DNA of 64,000 bases from Niallia endozanthoxylica. GTDB lineage: Bacteria > Bacillota > Bacilli > Bacillales > Cytobacillaceae. The notes under the pieces are model-generated. The model searched no databases. It had not been told where the DNA came from and worked only from the letters and a program-made list of their open reading frames with translations. The stretch's first letter is position 1. Each line of letters begins with the position of its first letter. The stretch spans positions 32,439-96,438 of the forward strand of contig NZ_VYKL01000041.1 in the NCBI RefSeq assembly GCF_008710145.1, read 5' to 3'. A program made the position numbers and the translations under genes. Below are positions 35,323 to 43,963 of the stretch, in pieces.

Positions 35323-36405
35323 ATGGAAAGAAAAAAATTAGAATTAATACAGTTTTCTCGGGCACTCGTTCCCTTCTTGGTTATGCTATTTCATTTATCA
35401 GGGACAATGATGGCATATTTTGACTATAATTTATTAGGATTTTCATTTATTCCGATTTCAGGTGGTGTGAATTACTTTTTTGCTTTATCTGGATTTATGA
35501 TGTATTACATATACCGCGGAAGGATAGGTCAGATGCATCAGTTAAAAAGTTTCTTGTTCAATCGATTTATCCGAGTTTATCCACTTTACTGGCTTTTAAC
35601 TTGCTTATTTTTATTTGTATTATTTCTTAATCCAGATTTTAGTGTGGGTCATGAGACAGATATTGACACACTGATCACTTCATTTCTGCTTATCCAAAGT
35701 CCAACAGAACTCGAACCAGTACTCAACGTCGCATGGTCATTAGTTCATACTGTATTTTTTTATTTCGTTTTTTCATTATTGTTCTTCTCTAAAGTGAATA
35801 TTTCAAGAGTGATTATCACAATCTGGGCGTTGCTAACGATTGCTTTTTCCTTAGGCTACCTTTATATCGATCACTATTTAATTCGATTTTTCTTTAATCA
35901 GTATAACTTAATTTTCTTAGCGGGAATTTTCTGTGCTTATTGCATTACGCATTTTAAAATGAATGTAAAAGTATCAATTCTCCTGATTATCATTGGTGGA
36001 ATGGGCTTTCCAGTCATATGGTTAAACTCTATTCACTCATTTATTCCTATCAGCTTTGATATGGGAACTGGATTAGCTTCAGCACTTATTATTCTAGGGC
36101 TTGGATCGGTAGATATGCAAAAGGATATGAACATCCCTAGAATTTTTAATTATATAGGAAATGCTGCTTTCTCCATTTACCTATCCCATAATTTTGCACT
36201 GGATTTATTATCAGAATTAATTAGCCAACTTTCTGTTTATGATTATCTAGGTGGCTGGTTAACAAGTATGGTCCTTCTGTTTTTAATGCTGTCGATAGGC
36301 TGTCTAGTCCATTCATTTATTGAAAAACCACTTGTTCAACTAATTAAAAAAGGAATATTTGAGAAAAGGAATTCCCTATTCGACCCAGTCAAGAAAACTG
36401 TATAA
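35323..36405 (+). CDS. Acyltransferase-3 family membrane protein, probable polymer O-acyltransferase
   Basis: 360 residues from ATG 35323, with AGGAG 9 nt upstream. An ATG at 35314 abuts that site and is unlikely. About ten hydrophobic segments are predicted. ELIQFSRALVPFLVMLFHLS at the N-terminus contains the conserved His of the OafA/YrhL/IcaC superfamily (pattern RxxAxxxVxxFH). IcaC in staphylococci and WssH-like proteins act on exopolysaccharides, so this protein probably O-acylates the polymer made by the synthase at 30621. It is the last gene of the operon, followed by a terminator. Confidence 0.86.
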   Translation: MERKKLELIQFSRALVPFLVMLFHLSGTMMAYFDYNLLGFSFIPISGGVNYFFALSGFMMYYIYRGRIGQMHQLKSFLFNRFIRVYPLYWLLTCLFLFVLFLNPDFSVGHETDIDTLITSFLLIQSPTELEPVLNVAWSLVHTVFFYFVFSLLFFSKVNISRVIITIWALLTIAFSLGYLYIDHYLIRFFFNQYNLIFLAGIFCAYCITHFKMNVKVSILLIIIGGMGFPVIWLNSIHSFIPISFDMGTGLASALIILGLGSVDMQKDMNIPRIFNYIGNAAFSIYLSHNFALDLLSELISQLSVYDYLGGWLTSMVLLFLMLSIGCLVHSFIEKPLVQLIKKGIFEKRNSLFDPVKKTV

Positions 36406-36420
36406 TTTAGCAAACAATCT

Positions 36421-36451
36421 GCGGATAGCGTTCTAACTATTCGCTTTTTTT
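36421..36451 (+). terminator. Terminator of the exopolysaccharide operon
   Basis: GCGGATAG at 36421-36428 pairs with CTATTCGC at 36437-36444 with one mismatch, followed by seven T residues. It lies 15 bases past the stop of the acyltransferase gene. Confidence 0.82.
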
Positions 36452-36643
36452 GATAGGATGAAGATAAAGACACGTTGAATCATCAGAAGCTTTTGGATAC
36501 AGGTTGAATAATAGGTTGTGATTTAGTAATCCTTTGTGAATATTTGCTTTAACTTTTAACGTTGTGAAACAAGCTGGTCCGAGAAGTGCCAGTTCTAGTT
36601 CTTAACAGAACCTATTTTGTCAGCGAAATATGACAACCGTCCA

Positions 36644-36780
36644 AGACTGCTGAAAAAGTGTTCATGTCGACAAGTTGGTCTGTCCCATCATCAATATCTA
36701 ATAAATAAAGTAAGCTGGTTAGCTACATATTGTAGGTAACCAGCTTACTTTTCTTTTTAAAAGGACTTTTTCAGCAGTCT
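36644..36780. mobile_element. Solo 137-bp inverted-repeat element (MITE-like)
   Basis: AGACTGCTGAAAAAGT at 36644-36659 and its exact complement at 36765-36780 bound a 137-bp segment with no coding capacity. Inside is a second perfect stem at 36708-36750. The terminal sequence resembles insertion-sequence ends of the ACTGCTGAAAAAGTC type. I do not see a convincing target-site duplication. It could be a non-autonomous transposon or a terminator-bearing dispersed repeat. Confidence 0.6.
36708..36750. terminator. Bidirectional terminator inside the inverted-repeat element
   Basis: AAGTAAGCTGGTTA at 36708-36721 pairs perfectly with TAACCAGCTTACTT at 36737-36750. T-rich sequence follows on both strands. 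It lies about 50 bases past the stop of the leftward SLH gene at 36802 and could serve as its terminator. Confidence 0.75.
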
Positions 36781-36801
36781 CGAACTACCCCCATGCTGCT
36801 T

Positions 36802-39372
36802 TTAGACTTCAACCGTAACTGCTTTATTTGCAATGACTCTATCTTCAGTATCAAGTACTTTGAATAATATAGTGCCATGATCCCCAGCAGCTACATCTAC
36901 ACCAACGATAGCATCAAAGTCATGATCAGCAATCTCTCCAATAATCGTCATCACCACACGCCCTACTTCAAAGTCACCATCTGTTGCTACAAATGAGCCA
37001 TCTGCATTTTTATCCACATAAAGAGCGCCTACTGTACCGGTATTGTTCTTTATGTCAAGACGCACTGGCTGAGTGACAGACTTAGTTAATTTTATACCAG
37101 AAATAACGGGATCATTTGCAGACTCTATATATGATAAGAAGTCTTCATAATTTAATGTTTGAGCATAAATGGCTGTCTCCACATTTTTTAATTCAGCCTC
37201 AACTACTTCATATCCAACCTTTTCCACAATCATATCGAGAGTTGCTAGAATATTTCCGTTATCCTTATTTCTTACAATAATGGTTGCTCTACCAGCTTTA
37301 TTTCCAGCTTCTACAACTATATATCCTTTACCTGCATAATAAGACGTAGCAGCCAACACACCGACATTTGAAACATAAGTCTCAACCGTATAATTAGATA
37401 CTTCAGGCTTAGCTAGTTCAACACCATCCGAATTGAAAGCTCGAAGATCAATCTTTAGGAACTTATCACCTTTTGCATCAAGTATGGCATCAGTAGAAAT
37501 TTTATCCCTAGCAATCGTAGCATGAATCGCTTCATTAACTTTTGTTACATCACTATCACTAATTGTCGTATCAACTTCCAGCTCATATTTAGATAATGTT
37601 CCATTTTCTGTTACAGATACTTTGACTAAGGTTGTTCCAATTTTAACATTAGCTGCATCACGGAATATAATAGTGGCGGAACCCGTGTCTTTTCCTTCCA
37701 CTTTTAGAACTGCCTCACCATCTTCGCCAGATGAATGGCTAAGTGATGCATTTACTTTCTCATTATTAATGACTACTAAAGCCACATTAACACCACTAGT
37801 GATAGCCATGGGATCTCCATACTGATCTAATAGAGTAACTTTAGTTGTTTTTTCACCATTTTTAACTACAATTAGTTCTGTTTTTTCTGTATCAATGGTA
37901 GTTGCTTCACGTTCACCATTAGTAACAGTGAAAGTCTTAGTGAGAATAGCTCCACCATAAGTTACCGTAATTGTTGCTGTACCAGGTCCTTGAGCTGTTA
38001 GTACTTCATTTCCGTTTTCATCTTTCATTACTGATACTACAGACACATCAGATGACTTAACAGTGAATCCTCCAGTTACCACATCTTCATCAGAACCTGA
38101 TTTTACAGTGACATCAGTGAATTGAGCCTTTTCACCAGTCATAAGCATTGTGCTATTTTGTTTAAATGTAGTAGTAAGGTTTACTAATTTAGCTGCAGTG
38201 ATTGAATCAACCACAAGGTCAAGGTTTTTAATCTTAATTTCTGTTAACTCTGAAATAATCACTTCAGCACCTTTTATTACCTTCACCCTTACATAGAACT
38301 CTTGTCCAGAGACAGGTATAAACAGATTAGTATTTAATTTACCGGTTGAGTTAGATTCAAATAAATCATTTGTTACATTCTTTGTAGCACTTTTATTTGA
38401 AAAGGCTTCGAATTGGACAATATAACCAGCAAGGATTAATTCTTGAGCCGTAGCTTTAGTACCGTTAACCTTAATCGCAACAAATTGGCCTACGGTATCA
38501 TCATCATAAGCAGCTTCATCTACAGTAACTGTATCAAGCTCTAGCTTGTAAGTTACGTCGAATGAAACCTCTTGAACTGTTACTTTCGCAGTTTGATCAA
38601 TAAGGAGTTCAGAAGAAAGCTTTACAATTGCATGTTTCCCATCAGCAGATGAACTGATATCCATTACAGTGTTATTTTCTACAGAAATATCCTCTATTTT
38701 TAATTGTTTTAAACCAACACCTGTGATTTTTAAAGTGTTAGCGTTAACCGCACTTATACTCTCTATAGAAAGAGGTACTACAGCTTGATCTGCTCTTAAT
38801 AAGAACTTAGCAAAGTCACCGCGTTTTGCGTTATTGTGTGTTCCGAATGTTGTTTCAGTCGTTCCATTTGTGATTCTAGCTGCGACTAATGCCGAAACCG
38901 CTCTTTCATATCGATCCGCTACATCAGTAAAAGCTAATTCACCTATATCTGCTTCAAGATCAAAACCTCTTTGTAACCAGATGGCAAGCTCTCCACGAGT
39001 GATTGGTTGCTGAGAGGCGAAAGTCGTTTCTGTTTTGCCATCAGTAATTCCAACTGCTTTAAGTGCATTGACTTGTTTTACTGCACGTTGCGGAACATCT
39101 GTAAAACCAGCATCTGGAGCTTCATCAACGTCAAGATCAAGAACGTTAGCAACCATAACCGCTGCATCCACACGCTTAATATTCTCATAAGTTCCAAAAG
39201 TAGTTTCGGATAAACCTTTGATTCCTTTCGAAACAAGAAAATCTACCGCTTCTTTATAGCTGGCCGAGACATCCTTGAAACCTGCTGCAAAACCTGTGGC
39301 AGACACAGCTACTATCGCAGCAGTTAGTATACCTGCAATAATTTTACGGTAAAGTTTTAATCGTTTAATCAT
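36802..39372 (-). CDS. S-layer-type SLH protein, paralogue of 43964
   Basis: An 856-residue exported protein. The signal peptide is about 1-29 with LYRKIIAG. Three SLH modules lie at about 30-200, then a long beta-rich region including Ig-like (Big2-type) repeats with GPGTATITVTYGGA. It aligns along its whole length with the 858-residue protein at 43964, with shared blocks such as SITAAKLVN/SITAAELTN, GSATIIFRDAANVKIGTT and AQTLNYEDFL. The ATG at 39372 has GGAGGGAGGA upstream. Its leader differs from the one shared by 43964 and 50059, suggesting separate expression. It is probably an alternative or phase-specific S-layer subunit. Confidence 0.9.
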   Translation of the reverse strand: MIKRLKLYRKIIAGILTAAIVAVSATGFAAGFKDVSASYKEAVDFLVSKGIKGLSETTFGTYENIKRVDAAVMVANVLDLDVDEAPDAGFTDVPQRAVKQVNALKAVGITDGKTETTFASQQPITRGELAIWLQRGFDLEADIGELAFTDVADRYERAVSALVAARITNGTTETTFGTHNNAKRGDFAKFLLRADQAVVPLSIESISAVNANTLKITGVGLKQLKIEDISVENNTVMDISSSADGKHAIVKLSSELLIDQTAKVTVQEVSFDVTYKLELDTVTVDEAAYDDDTVGQFVAIKVNGTKATAQELILAGYIVQFEAFSNKSATKNVTNDLFESNSTGKLNTNLFIPVSGQEFYVRVKVIKGAEVIISELTEIKIKNLDLVVDSITAAKLVNLTTTFKQNSTMLMTGEKAQFTDVTVKSGSDEDVVTGGFTVKSSDVSVVSVMKDENGNEVLTAQGPGTATITVTYGGAILTKTFTVTNGEREATTIDTEKTELIVVKNGEKTTKVTLLDQYGDPMAITSGVNVALVVINNEKVNASLSHSSGEDGEAVLKVEGKDTGSATIIFRDAANVKIGTTLVKVSVTENGTLSKYELEVDTTISDSDVTKVNEAIHATIARDKISTDAILDAKGDKFLKIDLRAFNSDGVELAKPEVSNYTVETYVSNVGVLAATSYYAGKGYIVVEAGNKAGRATIIVRNKDNGNILATLDMIVEKVGYEVVEAELKNVETAIYAQTLNYEDFLSYIESANDPVISGIKLTKSVTQPVRLDIKNNTGTVGALYVDKNADGSFVATDGDFEVGRVVMTIIGEIADHDFDAIVGVDVAAGDHGTILFKVLDTEDRVIANKAVTVEV

Positions 39373-39854
39373 GAAGGAATCCTCCCTCCATTTGTTTCAC
39401 GGTTTATTCTCTTAGATTAAAAAGGAAGATTTCATCGTCAAAATCTATTTAGTTATAATCAATATACATTTCAATTCTCTATATCTATTCTATTATAACA
39501 AGGATAATTACCTGTTTCTTTGGTACTATATTGTGAATTACCCAGTATTTTGGGTCCATTTCCATTCCCTTCATTTTATTTTACTTTTTCCTTTCATGTG
39601 GCATGGGTGGAACTTTTTTAGCTAGCTGTTACTTCTGCCTTTACGGTTCGGAACTCGCACCTAGAGATTGTATCCATGCCCGGGCGCACATAAAAAAGCC
39701 CTGCAGAGATTTTTAACTGTATCCTTTGTAAAGGACATTTAAAAAAGCTTAGGCAACTTGTTGAAGCTGCTGTCCGTATTTTACAAGCGGCAGTTTTTTT
39801 AAAATTCCATTGACCTTGATAATAATTGTACTAAATCATATCACTCTTTATTTC
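39373..39854. other. Leader of the SLH gene and gene-free spacer
   Basis: No gene is seen. It contains the promoter region of the 36802 gene. A fragment of the CTCTGCAGAG hairpin family lies near 39690-39710. An imperfect inverted repeat (GCTGC/GCGGC type) with a T run near 39764-39797 could be a leftover terminator of the IS3-like relic to its right. Confidence 0.4.
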
Positions 39855-40118
39855 TCGTTTTACTTCTTCTAATGTTTCGCACTCCTTAATATGTGTCTCA
39901 TCCATTTACCATCTAACGGACGTCCTGAATTCGTTTTACATGTATCTTGTAAACACCATCTGCTCCAGCTTTACGATAAGCTGCACGCCAGCGTTTCCCA
40001 CAATTAAATGACGCTTAAATTCATCTGTATACATAATTGCTTTTTCACTTGCATCCTGTACATTAGGATTACATTTTAATTGTTCTTGTTCTTCTTTAGT
40101 AAAGTATATTTTAGTCAT
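39855..40118 (-). pseudogene. Frameshifted IS3-family OrfA relic
   Basis: The first frame starts at ATG 40116-40118 with MTKIYFTKEEQEQLKCNPNV and AIMYTDEFKR, the usual beginning of an IS3-type OrfA/helper protein. It then loses similarity. A different frame just downstream reads KRWRAAYRKAGADGV, and a third reads KTNSGRPLDGKW. These are consecutive pieces of the same protein, so at least two frameshifts and an internal deletion have occurred. No OrfB integrase remains. The relic lies between two S-layer paralogues, beside the efflux cassette. Confidence 0.7.
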
Positions 40119-40238
40119 TTCACATCTTTTCTCTCATCATAAACAAAAGTACCTTATAAGATGGACTTTTTTCAAAGTGTCTATCTTATAAGGTACAGTT
40201 TAAAAAGCTTTATAGTGATACAAAGTTTTTTGAATAAT

Positions 40239-41438
40239 TTAGTTAGGTATTTCCACTTCACTTGTTTTTCCCAGTTGTTCCTCGTCTTTCTTCTTGAAAA
40301 TAATGGTGCTAGTAGCTAGGAAAGCAGCGAAGAAAGTAATCAAACCGATTAGTAGTAAGGAGAAAATATCTCCTTCTATTGCGGAAAGACCATTCCCCTT
40401 TATTAATACATGACGAATGCCATCTAAATAATAAGTCAGCGGCAAGGCATGTGATAGCGTGACTAGGAAATCAGGCATTCCTTCAAATGGCCATGTAAAA
40501 CCAGACAACACGAAAGATGGGACGGCAACAAGCATCGTTGCCTGTGTCGCAGCAAGCTGTGTTTTGGCAAATAAACTGGCCAAATAGCCTACCCCTAATA
40601 CCCCAAATGTGAAACTGCAGGATAACAAAACAAGCGGCAAGACTGTTCCTTCCATCGGCAGCTTAAACCAATATAAACAAATGAGTAACGTAGTTAGTGT
40701 ATTAATCAAATTAACAATGAAATAGGGAATGATCTTAGCAAAGGCTAATCTCCAGGGCATTGATTTCCAGACCGCAAAAGATTCCCATACTCCCGCTTCC
40801 TTCTCTCGAGTGATTGTTAACGACACCCCTAAAAACAATACCTGCTGTAAGATTGTACCAATTAATCCATACACCATAAAGTCACTGTAATTAGAAGTAG
40901 GATTATATAAGATCCTTGCTCTGTAAGGAATTTGAGAGAAAGTCGCCTTGATTTCCTCATCTTGCAATCCCTGCTGCTGAAGCTTTGTTTGTGATATCCC
41001 ATAGCTGAACGTACTAACAATCGTATTGGCTGCCCTGCTAGTGGTATTAGTCACAATCATATTGCTCCCATCAATCATCGTGACGATTGGAAGGTCCTCT
41101 CCTTGTAACAGACGTTTATAGAAGTTTTCTGGTATGACTATTCCAACCTTTATATCACCAATTGCCAAAGCCTCTTCCAATTCCTTTTCATCTTGCATAT
41201 AGTCGGTAATATGAAAGGTTTCACTTTCATCAAAGGCTTGTATGATTTGCCTGCTTAATTGACTGTTATCATGATCAATGACAACGGTATTGACTTCCTT
41301 TAGCTGATTCCCGGAATAAGAATATCCAAACAAAAAGGTATACATAAGCGGAACTAAAAATAGCAGCCCAATCGTTTGCGGATTCTTTAAAATATACATC
41401 CATTCCCGGTGCAGGACATCCCAAACTTTACTTTCCAT
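40239..41438 (-). CDS. ABC-2-type transporter permease
   Basis: 399 residues from ATG 41436-41438 with AGGTGA just upstream. A GTG at 41456 is possible but less likely. The layout is one N-terminal membrane segment, a large extracytoplasmic domain (about 45-170) and five C-terminal segments. LSHALPLTYYLDGIRHVLIKG near the end is characteristic of YhhJ/YbhS-type ABC-2 permeases. The start lies inside the last codons of the adaptor gene, so the two are coupled. No ATP-binding subunit is encoded beside it, which is odd. Substrate export (drug or glycolipid) is unknown. Confidence 0.85.
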   Translation of the reverse strand: MESKVWDVLHREWMYILKNPQTIGLLFLVPLMYTFLFGYSYSGNQLKEVNTVVIDHDNSQLSRQIIQAFDESETFHITDYMQDEKELEEALAIGDIKVGIVIPENFYKRLLQGEDLPIVTMIDGSNMIVTNTTSRAANTIVSTFSYGISQTKLQQQGLQDEEIKATFSQIPYRARILYNPTSNYSDFMVYGLIGTILQQVLFLGVSLTITREKEAGVWESFAVWKSMPWRLAFAKIIPYFIVNLINTLTTLLICLYWFKLPMEGTVLPLVLLSCSFTFGVLGVGYLASLFAKTQLAATQATMLVAVPSFVLSGFTWPFEGMPDFLVTLSHALPLTYYLDGIRHVLIKGNGLSAIEGDIFSLLLIGLITFFAAFLATSTIIFKKKDEEQLGKTSEVEIPN

Positions 41439-42711
41439 TTTGTTCACCTGAAACACCCAGCCATTTGACCGTCATCCCTGTTTTGACATCCTTTGGAAGG
41501 CTTGTATATTTTACTTTCACACTAAAGGAACGAATGTCGGTATCATCCATATTTTGTGTAGCCTTTTGAACAGCAAAATCAGCAGAGGGTGAGATCGATA
41601 CCACTTCGCCTTTGATCCTTTTCCCTGTGGCACTTAAGCTCAATTGAACCGTATCACCTACTTGTATATCGGAAATCTCTGTTTCTGGAAAATAAAACTT
41701 CGACCATCTTTCTTTCTCTTGTTCGAGTGTAAAGACAGGAAAGCCCGCATTCACAAGCTCGCCAACTTCAGCTGCTTTCGCTTTAATGATTCCATCAGCC
41801 GGCGCAATTAATTGTGTATAAGATAAATACACATTTGCTTCTGCCAAGGCTGCTTCTGCTTGTGATTTGCCGGATGCTGCTGTCGACACGGCTCCGGCAG
41901 CCTGCTCTATACCGGCTTCTGCCGCTTTTACCTCGCTTTGCCGTACGGATACTTCAGCTTGTGAAGCGACCGCGAGTTCATAGGCTGCCTTTGCCTGCTC
42001 TACTTGTGCCTCTGCTGCCTGAACTTCTTCCTCCCGCGGACCTTGGACAGCCAATTCATATTGCTGTTTCGCTACTTCATATTTTCCATTCGCTTCTTGA
42101 TAACTCGTATTAGCCTTATCAACCTCTGCCTGTGAGATTAACCCTTGTTCTAATAAACTTTGCAGCCGCTCCAAATTTACTTTTGCCACTTTTTGAATTT
42201 CTTCAGCAGCTTTCATTTGACTTTCTGCTTGCTTGATCTCTTCTGGACGGGCCCCATTTTTTAAGGCGGTTAACTTGGCTTCTGCTGCCTTTATCGCTGC
42301 TTCTGCCTGTGCAACTTGCTTTTCAGCTGTTTCCGCTGTGACATTCACCGCGGCCTTTCCCTGTTCTTTTTTCGCTTCTGCAGTGGATTGTGCCGCTTTT
42401 GCTTGACTGATCTGTCCATCTGCAACACCTAAAGCAGCCTCTGCTTGCGATACCTTCGCTTCTAGTTCATCATTTTGTAAGATTCCAATTACCTGTCCTT
42501 TTGTAACGATATCTCCCTCATCTACTAGAAGTTCTTCAATCCTGCCCGCTAACTTGAAACTCACTTTGCTTTCATTTCCTTCGATGTAAGCGGTTGGTTG
42601 TCGATCTGTGCTCGATTTTCCTTCAGCTTCTCCTTTACCTATAAGAAAAAAACCACCAACAATTAGTCCTGCCATAATAGACAAAACCAAAATAAGTCTT
42701 GTTTTAACCAT
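41428..42711 (-). CDS. HlyD/MFP-family adaptor for the ABC-2 permease
   Basis: A 427-residue protein. An N-terminal membrane anchor (about 5-25, without a lipobox) is followed by a split lipoyl domain (VEGNESKVSFKLAGRIEELL-type sequence and LIAPADGIIKAKAAEVGEL). A very long Ala/Glu/Gln-rich alpha hairpin spans about 80-275, and the C-terminus is beta-rich. The ATG follows AGGGGGA. It resembles YbhG and EmrA-type adaptors. It overlaps the permease gene and lies divergent from a TetR gene, a standard efflux cassette arrangement. Confidence 0.87.
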   Translation of the reverse strand: MVKTRLILVLSIMAGLIVGGFFLIGKGEAEGKSSTDRQPTAYIEGNESKVSFKLAGRIEELLVDEGDIVTKGQVIGILQNDELEAKVSQAEAALGVADGQISQAKAAQSTAEAKKEQGKAAVNVTAETAEKQVAQAEAAIKAAEAKLTALKNGARPEEIKQAESQMKAAEEIQKVAKVNLERLQSLLEQGLISQAEVDKANTSYQEANGKYEVAKQQYELAVQGPREEEVQAAEAQVEQAKAAYELAVASQAEVSVRQSEVKAAEAGIEQAAGAVSTAASGKSQAEAALAEANVYLSYTQLIAPADGIIKAKAAEVGELVNAGFPVFTLEQEKERWSKFYFPETEISDIQVGDTVQLSLSATGKRIKGEVVSISPSADFAVQKATQNMDDTDIRSFSVKVKYTSLPKDVKTGMTVKWLGVSGEQNGK

Positions 42712-43109
42712 TCTATATCCCCCTGCTTTTTAATCATATAAAACCAAATGACCAAAAATGAATTTTAGTTTTGATGAAGAGAATATACCACATTTCCCCC
42801 CACCACACTAGTAAATTTTTTTATCGATTGGGCCTTTTGACTTCGACAGGGAATTCCCTTTTTTATTAAGCCCTGTTAAACCATCATGTTGATAGGTAAG
42901 CAGTTTTCATTTACTTTCCAAAAATGACTCTACTACGAAAAGAAATATTCTCGAGAGGATGAATCGCCCTGCTAACATACGATTTTCGATACGAAACTTT
43001 AACATAACCTTCATTTGAGATAAACTAAGAATAGATTATTACTATAAATGGAAACAGACAGATTCTGCCATTGAGTCCATTCCAAGAAGACAAAGGTGAA
43101 TATGAAAAA
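42712..43109. other. Divergent promoter region of the efflux cassette
   Basis: 398 bases between the adaptor (leftward) and TetR (rightward) genes. The segment 42738-42760 contains a near-repeat of AAATGACCAAAAATGA type that could be a TetR site. I see no gene and no confident promoter. Confidence 0.4.
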
Positions 43110-43667
43110 ATGATTACAGATAAGAAAGAAAGAATTATCGAAGCAGCAACGGCCTCCTTTAGCCAATTTGGATTTAAAGGGACCACCATGGATAGCGTGG
43201 CAAAGATTGCAAAGGTTGGCAAAGGAACGGTATATAGTTATTTCGAAAATAAGGAAGAGCTATTCAACGAAATTGTCGACAGGGCCATCAAGCAAATGAT
43301 GAGCGCTGGCAATCAAGCACTGCAACCAGGAATCCCACTACATGAAAATATTCGCCATGTATTGGAAGCGATCCTCGCATTTAGACAAAACCACTTATTC
43401 ATTTTTAAAATGGTCCAAGAAGCCCGTGACATCCAAACCGTTCCTGTCATTGAAACGATCGAAAAAATCGATCAGGAAATCATTGATTATTTAAAAGGTT
43501 TAATCCAGCAACAAATCGAAAAAGGCGAAACCATCCAGCAGGACCCTGAATTTTTGGCCTTTTTGTTGTTCAAAACCTATCTTCTTCTTATTTCTGACTG
43601 GGAGAAGCATCATCCTCCATTGGATTCTAGTAAGATTACGGAGGTTTTACAGAGACAGGTGTATTAA
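43110..43667 (+). CDS. TetR-family regulator of the MFP/ABC-2 cassette
   Basis: 185 residues from ATG 43110, which has AAAGGTGA upstream. The frame can be extended to a TTG at 43071 without a good site. A canonical TetR DNA-binding domain fills the N-terminus: FSQFGFKGTTMDSVAKIAKV then GKGTVYSYFENKEELFNEI. The remainder is the variable ligand-binding domain. It is divergent from the adaptor gene and presumably represses it. The ligand is unknown. Confidence 0.9.
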   Translation: MITDKKERIIEAATASFSQFGFKGTTMDSVAKIAKVGKGTVYSYFENKEELFNEIVDRAIKQMMSAGNQALQPGIPLHENIRHVLEAILAFRQNHLFIFKMVQEARDIQTVPVIETIEKIDQEIIDYLKGLIQQQIEKGETIQQDPEFLAFLLFKTYLLLISDWEKHHPPLDSSKITEVLQRQVY

Positions 43668-43782
43668 ATCACGAAAGGAACGAAGCTGTGTAAAAATTCC
43701 CCTCTCCCATACAGTTTCGTCTCTTTTCTTTATGTACGGTTCTACCATTTTCTAAATATTTAAGGAGTACCAAACCTCATAA

Positions 43783-43819
43783 GAAAAGCTCTATGGAGAA
43801 ATTCCCATAGAGCTTTTCT
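43783..43819. terminator. Terminator downstream of the TetR gene
   Basis: GAAAAGCTCTATGG at 43783-43796 pairs with CCATAGAGCTTTTC at 43806-43819. It is one of two related hairpins between convergent genes. Confidence 0.8.
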
Positions 43820-43861
43820 ATCAACCGGAACGCGAGAACCGTCCTGGTGTTTCAAAATAAG

Positions 43862-43901
43862 GAAAAGCCTTGCAGAGATTTTACTCTCCACAAGGCTTTT
43901 C
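43862..43901 (-). terminator. Terminator of the S-layer gene 43964
   Basis: GAAAAGCCTTG at 43862-43872 pairs with CAAGGCTTTTC at 43891-43901, with inner GAG/CTC pairs. It is another member of the CTCTGCAGAG family and lies about 60 bases past the stop. Confidence 0.82.
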
Positions 43902-43963
43902 TACCATCTATTTGTCTACTAATATTTCAACAAATTTCAAGCAATCAGTAATGACTGTTTTTC

